DNA of 64,000 bases, from assembly GCF_016862395.1 (NCBI RefSeq), contig NZ_BOMW01000029.1, positions 62,001 through 126,000 of the forward strand, given 5' to 3'. This DNA is from Actinoplanes siamensis (lineage in GTDB: Bacteria > Actinomycetota > Actinomycetes > Mycobacteriales > Micromonosporaceae). Numbering within the stretch: position 1 is the first letter of the stretch; every line of letters starts with the position of its first letter. Below the pieces are notes generated by a model, which had not been told where the DNA came from, searched no databases, and saw nothing but the letters and a program-made list of their open reading frames with translations. Positions 60,293 through 64,000 of the stretch are shown in pieces. The translations under genes and the position numbers were made by a program.

Positions 60293-60350
60293 CGCTCCCG
60301 GCTGGTGCTCTTGTCTCCCGGCCGGGAGACAAGAGCACCAGCCGGGAGCG
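60293..60350. repeat. 58-bp perfect palindrome
   Basis: Two 29-base arms, complementary without mismatch or loop, meet between 60321 and 60322. Outer part CGCTCCCGGCTGGTGC, inner part CTTGTCTCCCGG, then the mirror. It lies between the convergent livF and livK-like genes, beyond each gene's own terminator. It could act as a cruciform, a protein site or extra terminator. Confidence 0.85.
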
Positions 60351-60388
60351 GGCGTGTGTAGCGACGTGCGATGGGCGGACGTCCCGAG

Positions 60389-60444
60389 CCGGGCGGCCAC
60401 GGCCGGCGGTGGCCGGGCGGCCACGGCCGGCGGTGGCCGGGCGG
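60389..60444. repeat. Tandem 24-bp repeats
   Basis: A 24-base unit beginning CCGGGCGGCCACGGCC occurs at 60389-60412 and 60413-60436, and its first eight bases repeat at 60437-60444. Very GC-rich. No gene or protein family in this 447-base gap (60171-60617). Confidence 0.75.
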
Positions 60445-60564
60445 CTCCGGCCGCGGGCCGCCTCGGCGGGCGTCGCCACCGGGGCGGCCCGCGGTGGGAC
60501 GAGGGCGCGGGCCCGTACCGGAAGGTGGCGTGTGTGGGGAGCCGGCGGGGGCCGCCGGCGTCGC

Positions 60565-60602
60565 AAAAGGGCGAGGGCCCGGCCGAATGGCCGGGCCCTC
60601 GC
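60565..60602 (-). terminator. Intrinsic terminator of the binding protein gene
   Basis: On the minus strand GCGAGGGCCCGGCC, loop ATTC, GGCCGGGCCCTCGC (arms 60571-60584 and 60589-60602), followed by CCTTTT. A T-run makes it a canonical terminator, 16 bases after the stop. Confidence 0.88.
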
Positions 60603-60617
60603 TGGATGGCTGGAGAA

Positions 60618-61886
60618 TCAGCCGCCGATCTTGCCGGACTGGTAGCCCACGTTGGCGTAGGTGTTGTCGGCGCCGTACTGGTAGATGCCGATGGTGGCCT
60701 CGGACGGGTCACCGGCGTCGTTCCACTCGACCGGGCCGCTCACGCCGTCGTAGTCGATGTCCTTGCCGGCGTCGAGCAGGGCCTTGCAGTCCTTGAAGGT
60801 GGTGCACTTCTCGCCACCCTTGCTGACCGCGGCGAGCTGCTTCGAGTACTCGGCGGGGGCGTCGCTCTTGGCGGCGGTGGCGGCCAGAGCGGTCAGGATG
60901 GTCGCGTCGTAGGACTCCGCGGAGTACGAGTAGTCCTTCAGCGCCGGGTCGACCGTCTGCAGCTGCTTCTTGAAGTCGTCGGTCGCCTTGGCGCCCGGCA
61001 GCGTGCCCTTGGCGCCCTGGAAGGTGCCGGCCGGGAACTCCTTGCCGTAGTTCGACAGGTTGCCGTCGACGAAGTACCACTTCTTGGACTTCGCGGTCAG
61101 GCCCGCCTCGACCAGCTTGGGGACGATCTTCTTGGTCTCGTCGAAGCCGATCATGACGATCGCGGCCGGGTTGGCGGCCTTGATCTTGCCAACCTCGGCG
61201 GAGTAGTCGGCCGCCTTCGGGTCGTAGACCTCCTCGGCGACGACCTGGCCGCCGCCGGACTCGATCGCGGCGCGGGCCGACTTGGCCAGGCCGGTGCCGT
61301 ACGCGTCCTGCAGGACCAGCAGGCCGACGGTGGCGTTGCCGTCGGCGACGACCAGGTCGCCGAGGACGCGGCCCTGCAGCTGGTCCGGCGGCGCGGTCCG
61401 GTAGTAGAGTCCCTTGTCGTTGTACGTCGTGAACTGGTCGGACGTGTTCGCCGGCGAGATCTGGACGACGCCCGCGCCGGTGATCTTGTCGATCACGGAC
61501 AGGGAGACCGAGGACGAGGCGGCGCCGATGATGACGTCGGCCTTCTCGGCGAGCAGCTTGTTCACCGACTGGCTGGCGATGTCGGTGGAGGTGTCACCGG
61601 AGTCGGTGTCGCTCTGCACGACGTCCTTGCCGAGCACGCCGCCGGCCGCGTTGATGTCCTTGATGGCGAGCTTGACACCGGCGAACTCCGGCGGGCCGAG
61701 GAAGGCGAGGGAGCCGGTCTGCGGCAGCAGCGTGCCGACCTTGAGCACGCCGTCGCCGGCGGCCACGGTGGCGGCAGAGGAGGAACCGGTGGCCGGCTCG
61801 TCGCTGTCGTTAGAGCACGCGCCCAGTGCAAGGGAAGCGGCACCCAGCACGGCGACACCGCGCCATGCGAAGTTGCGGCGGATCAT
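60618..61886 (-). CDS. livK: Branched-chain amino acid-type ABC substrate-binding lipoprotein
   Basis: Periplasmic-type binding protein of the LivJ/LivK fold (Peripla_BP_6), 422 residues. Signal peptide with lipobox LALGAC, lipid Cys at 24, then an acidic/Ser linker. Seen: VLKVGTLLPQTGSLAFLGPPEFAGVKLAIKDINAAGGVLGKDV, VIIGAASSSVSLSVIDKITGAGVVQISPANTSDQ, and AIVMIGFDETKKIVPKLVEAGL. ATG 61886 with GGAG upstream; a longer frame is open to 61955 but unsupported. It is convergent with livHMGF rather than in the operon. The ligand could be a branched-chain or other amino acid, or urea. Confidence 0.93.
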   Translation of the reverse strand: MIRRNFAWRGVAVLGAASLALGACSNDSDEPATGSSSAATVAAGDGVLKVGTLLPQTGSLAFLGPPEFAGVKLAIKDINAAGGVLGKDVVQSDTDSGDTSTDIASQSVNKLLAEKADVIIGAASSSVSLSVIDKITGAGVVQISPANTSDQFTTYNDKGLYYRTAPPDQLQGRVLGDLVVADGNATVGLLVLQDAYGTGLAKSARAAIESGGGQVVAEEVYDPKAADYSAEVGKIKAANPAAIVMIGFDETKKIVPKLVEAGLTAKSKKWYFVDGNLSNYGKEFPAGTFQGAKGTLPGAKATDDFKKQLQTVDPALKDYSYSAESYDATILTALAATAAKSDAPAEYSKQLAAVSKGGEKCTTFKDCKALLDAGKDIDYDGVSGPVEWNDAGDPSEATIGIYQYGADNTYANVGYQSGKIGG

Positions 61887-61998
61887 CAAGTCTCCTTTGT
61901 CCAGCTGCGGTGGGTACGGGGTGCCGCCCCACTGCCATGACGCTGATGGAGGCAACTTAATGAGCCGGAGACCGCTGCACTAGGTTCAAAGTGCGCCT

Positions 61999-62025
61999 GC
62001 AACAGGACAGTTGCGTAGTCGTAAC
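61999..62025. promoter_or_regulatory. GlnR-box-like motif between two binding protein genes
   Basis: Read on the minus strand: GTTAC-N6-GCAAC-N6-GTTGC (62025 to 61999), three five-base elements exactly 11 bases apart. GTTAC fits the GlnR a-site GTnAC and GCAAC fits the b-site GnAAC; the third fits GTnAC at four of five. It sits 113 bases upstream of livK and 137 upstream of the divergent binding protein gene at 62162. Confidence 0.5.
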
Positions 62026-62161
62026 CTTACCCATCGGTCAGCCCGATCCGGCCGACGCCGTCCGGCGGAAACCTCACAGTGCCGGGCGATGGGCTTCCCA
62101 ATCCCGGCCCGACGGGGCAATATCCAGCCGGACCACCCCCGAACTTCACCAAGGAGTCACC

Positions 62162-63064
62162 ATGTTCCGCAGCCACCCCGGCCGGGCGATCCTCGGTCTG
62201 GCCGCCGCGGCAGCGCTCACGCTGTCCGCGACCGCCTGCGGCTCGGAGTCCGAGGACACGTCCACCGGCTCCGCGTCGCTGCCCAGTGCCTCCGCGGACA
62301 CCGGCCTGGCCGGCAAGGTGCCGGCCGACATCAAGGCCGCCGGCAAGCTGGTCGTCGGCACCGACTCGACGTACGCGCCGAACGAGTTCGTCGACACCGA
62401 CGGCAAGAGCATCGTCGGCTTCGACGTGGACCTGTTCAACGCGGTCGGGCAGAAGCTGGGCCTGACCACCGAGTGGCGGGCCGGCAAGTTCGACAGCATC
62501 ATCCCGGGTGTCAGCAGCGGGAAGTACACCGTCGGCGTCTCCTCCTTCACGATCAACCCGGACCGGCTCAAGGAGGTCGACATGGTCTCCTACTTCTCCG
62601 CGGGCACCCAGTGGGCCGCCAAGGCCGGCGCCACCCTGAACCCGGACGACGCCTGCGGCAAGAAGATCGCCGTGCAGACCGCCACCGTGCAGGCCGACGA
62701 CATCAAGGCCCGCTCGAAGAAGTGCACCGACGCCGGCAAGCCGGCCATCACCGTCGACCAGTACCAGGCGCAGTCGGACGCCACCAACGCCGTGGTGACC
62801 GGCAAGGACGAGGCCATGCTGGCCGACTCCCCGATCGCGGCGTACGCGGTGAAGCAGACCGGCGGCCAGCTGGCGCTGCTCGGCGACATCTACGACTCGG
62901 CGCCGTACGGCTACGCGGTCGGCAAGAACCAGACCGAGTTCGCGAACGTCATCGCCGAGGCGGTCAAGGCCCTGATCGCCGACGGCACCTACAAGTCGAT
63001 CCTCGACAAGTGGGGTGTCACGGCCGGCGGGATCGACTCGCCCGCGGTGAACCCGCAGGCCTGA
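62162..63064 (+). CDS. Polar amino acid ABC substrate-binding lipoprotein
   Basis: Family 3 solute-binding protein (glutamine/glutamate type), 300 residues. Signal peptide MFRSHPGRAILGLAAAAALT with lipobox-like ATAC, lipid Cys at 26, a Ser/Thr/Ala linker, then KLVVGTDSTYAPNEFVDTDGKSIVGFDVDLFNAVGQKLGL, FDSIIPGVSSGKYTVGVSSFTINPDRLKEVDMVSYFSAG and LADSPIAAYAVKQTGG. Strong AAGGAG five bases before the ATG. The permease follows 13 bases later. Specific ligand unknown. Confidence 0.92.
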   Translation: MFRSHPGRAILGLAAAAALTLSATACGSESEDTSTGSASLPSASADTGLAGKVPADIKAAGKLVVGTDSTYAPNEFVDTDGKSIVGFDVDLFNAVGQKLGLTTEWRAGKFDSIIPGVSSGKYTVGVSSFTINPDRLKEVDMVSYFSAGTQWAAKAGATLNPDDACGKKIAVQTATVQADDIKARSKKCTDAGKPAITVDQYQAQSDATNAVVTGKDEAMLADSPIAAYAVKQTGGQLALLGDIYDSAPYGYAVGKNQTEFANVIAEAVKALIADGTYKSILDKWGVTAGGIDSPAVNPQA

Positions 63065-63077
63065 GCGTCGACCTCGG

Positions 63078-64000
63078 ATGACGCAACCGACACCGGCCGG
63101 GCGGCCGCGGCCTGAGGCGATCAAGGCCGTGCCCGTCCGGCACCCCGGCAGGTGGGTGGCGATAGCCGTTCTGGCGGTGCTCGTCGCCATGTTCCTGCAC
63201 CTGATCCTCACGAACGCCGGTTTCCGCTGGTCGTTCATCTTCTCCTCGTACGCGCCGGGCAAGCGCGGCGTGATGTTCACCGAGCCGGTCCTGGAGGGCC
63301 TGCGCGGGACCCTGCTGCTCACCGTCTTCTCGATGCTGATCGGCGTGGGCCTGGGCATCGTGATCGCGATCATGCGGCTCTCGCCGAACAAGGTGCTGTC
63401 CACGGTCGCCTGGGCGTACACCTGGTTCTTCCGTGCCGCGCCGCGCCTGGTGCTCGCGGTGATCTTCGGCAACCTGAACATCCTGTGGACCCGGATCGGC
63501 TTCGGCCTGCCCTTCGACGAGCAGATCGGCAAGCTGTTCGGGATCGACAACTTCGACGGGCAGATCTTCAGCATCAAGTCGACGGACCTGCTCGCCGGGT
63601 TCGTGGCCGGCATGATCGCGCTGGGCCTGTCCGAGGCGGCCTACATGGCCGAGATCGTGCGGGCCGGCATCCAGTCGATCGACACCGGGCAGTCCGAGGC
63701 CGCGGTGGCCCTGGGCATGTCCCGCGGCCAGGTGCTGCGCCGGGTGGTGCTGCCGCAGGCGATGCGGGTGATCGTGCCGCCGACCGGCAACGAGGTGATC
63801 GCGATGGTCAAGGACACCTCGCTGGTGGCCTACGTGCCGGTCACCGGGGAGCTGTTCTTCCAGCTGCAGCAGGTCGAGGCGCGCACCTTCGTGGTCCTGC
63901 CCTGCCTGGTCGCCGCGCTGATCTGGTATCTGATCATCTGCAGCGTGCTGATGATCATCCAGTTCTTCGTGGAACGGCACTTCGGCAAGGGGTACGGCAC
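63078..64000 (+). CDS. Polar amino acid ABC permease (cut by window end)
   Basis: Partial; at least 307 residues are in the window and the frame is still open. Hydrophilic first 25 residues (MTQPTPAGRPRPEAIKAVPV), one helix near 28-45 (VAIAVLAVLVAMFLHLILT), then the permease domain: LEGLRGTLLLTVFSMLIGVGLGIVIAIMRLS, FRAAPRLVLAVIFGN (common form FRGTP), the coupling loop EAAVALGMSRGQVLRRVVLPQAMRVIVPP near 212, then KDTSLVAYVPVTGEL. No visible Shine-Dalgarno. Completes a second importer with the preceding binding protein; an ATPase gene probably follows outside. Confidence 0.9.
   Translation, partial: MTQPTPAGRPRPEAIKAVPVRHPGRWVAIAVLAVLVAMFLHLILTNAGFRWSFIFSSYAPGKRGVMFTEPVLEGLRGTLLLTVFSMLIGVGLGIVIAIMRLSPNKVLSTVAWAYTWFFRAAPRLVLAVIFGNLNILWTRIGFGLPFDEQIGKLFGIDNFDGQIFSIKSTDLLAGFVAGMIALGLSEAAYMAEIVRAGIQSIDTGQSEAAVALGMSRGQVLRRVVLPQAMRVIVPPTGNEVIAMVKDTSLVAYVPVTGELFFQLQQVEARTFVVLPCLVAALIWYLIICSVLMIIQFFVERHFGKGYG

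Noticed and set aside
60389..60444. Possible CRISPR-like repeats
   Set aside because: The two copies are directly adjacent with no spacers and no cas genes are near.

Overview
The window is high-GC chromosomal DNA from an actinomycete, most likely a member of the Micromonosporaceae such as Actinoplanes. This assignment rests on the gene order (divIVA/wag31 - traR - lspA - rluD - dnaE - his genes; hisI-trpE; trpCBA - lgt; gltBD - pyk - ANTAR regulator), the frequent GTG starts, the ATGA/GTGA-coupled operons, a PriA-type HisA with no trpF in the window, and a Wag31-type DivIVA. It was inferred by reading, not by a database search. Almost everything is core metabolism. I see no prophage, insertion sequence, CRISPR array or natural-product cluster.

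Layout. 0-11.4 kb: polar growth and envelope genes (divIVA, a membrane protein with a Cys/His tail, a DUF167 gene, a DksA/TraR-like zinc finger gene coupled to lspA and rluD), an anchored protein, a ParA-like ATPase with a variant Walker A, then dnaE. 11.4-21.9 kb: a Lon N-domain protein, the main histidine operon hisD-C-B-H-(membrane protein)-priA, a divergent yczR/yczE regulator-membrane pair with a repeat operator, hisF, and what looks like the broken tail of an EamA transporter gene. 21.9-30.8 kb: fatty acyl-CoA synthetase, PfkB kinase, a possible small hydrophobic peptide, an APC permease, a TIGR03085-like protein, and a heterodimeric ABC exporter whose two ATP sites are asymmetric. 30.8-34.4 kb: rpsD and a DUF2470 protein transcribed apart from a 33-bp near-palindrome that resembles two opposed DtxR/IdeR iron boxes, then a large disordered protein. 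34.6-42.4 kb: hisI-trpE-membrane protein, and trpC-trpB-trpA-PNPOx-like gene followed by lgt. 42.4-55 kb: FAD monooxygenase, GNAT, gltBD, pyk-tesB and a multi-pass membrane protein. 55.2-64 kb: a tRNA with a CAA anticodon, an ANTAR response regulator, a branched-chain amino acid (or related) ABC system (livHMGF, with its binding protein on the opposite strand), and the start of a second polar amino acid ABC system.

How they work together. The his and trp genes share PriA, which probably does both the HisA and TrpF isomerisations. The glutamate synthase genes and two amino-acid importers form a nitrogen theme, and GlnR-box-like sequences lie in front of both liv transcription units. Many operons end in long perfect hairpins, several of them between convergent genes. 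The strongest leads are the iron-box-like palindrome between rpsD and the DUF2470 gene, the LivH permease with an added extracellular beta domain, the class-I-shaped tRNA with a Leu CAA anticodon, and a 58-bp perfect palindrome after livF.
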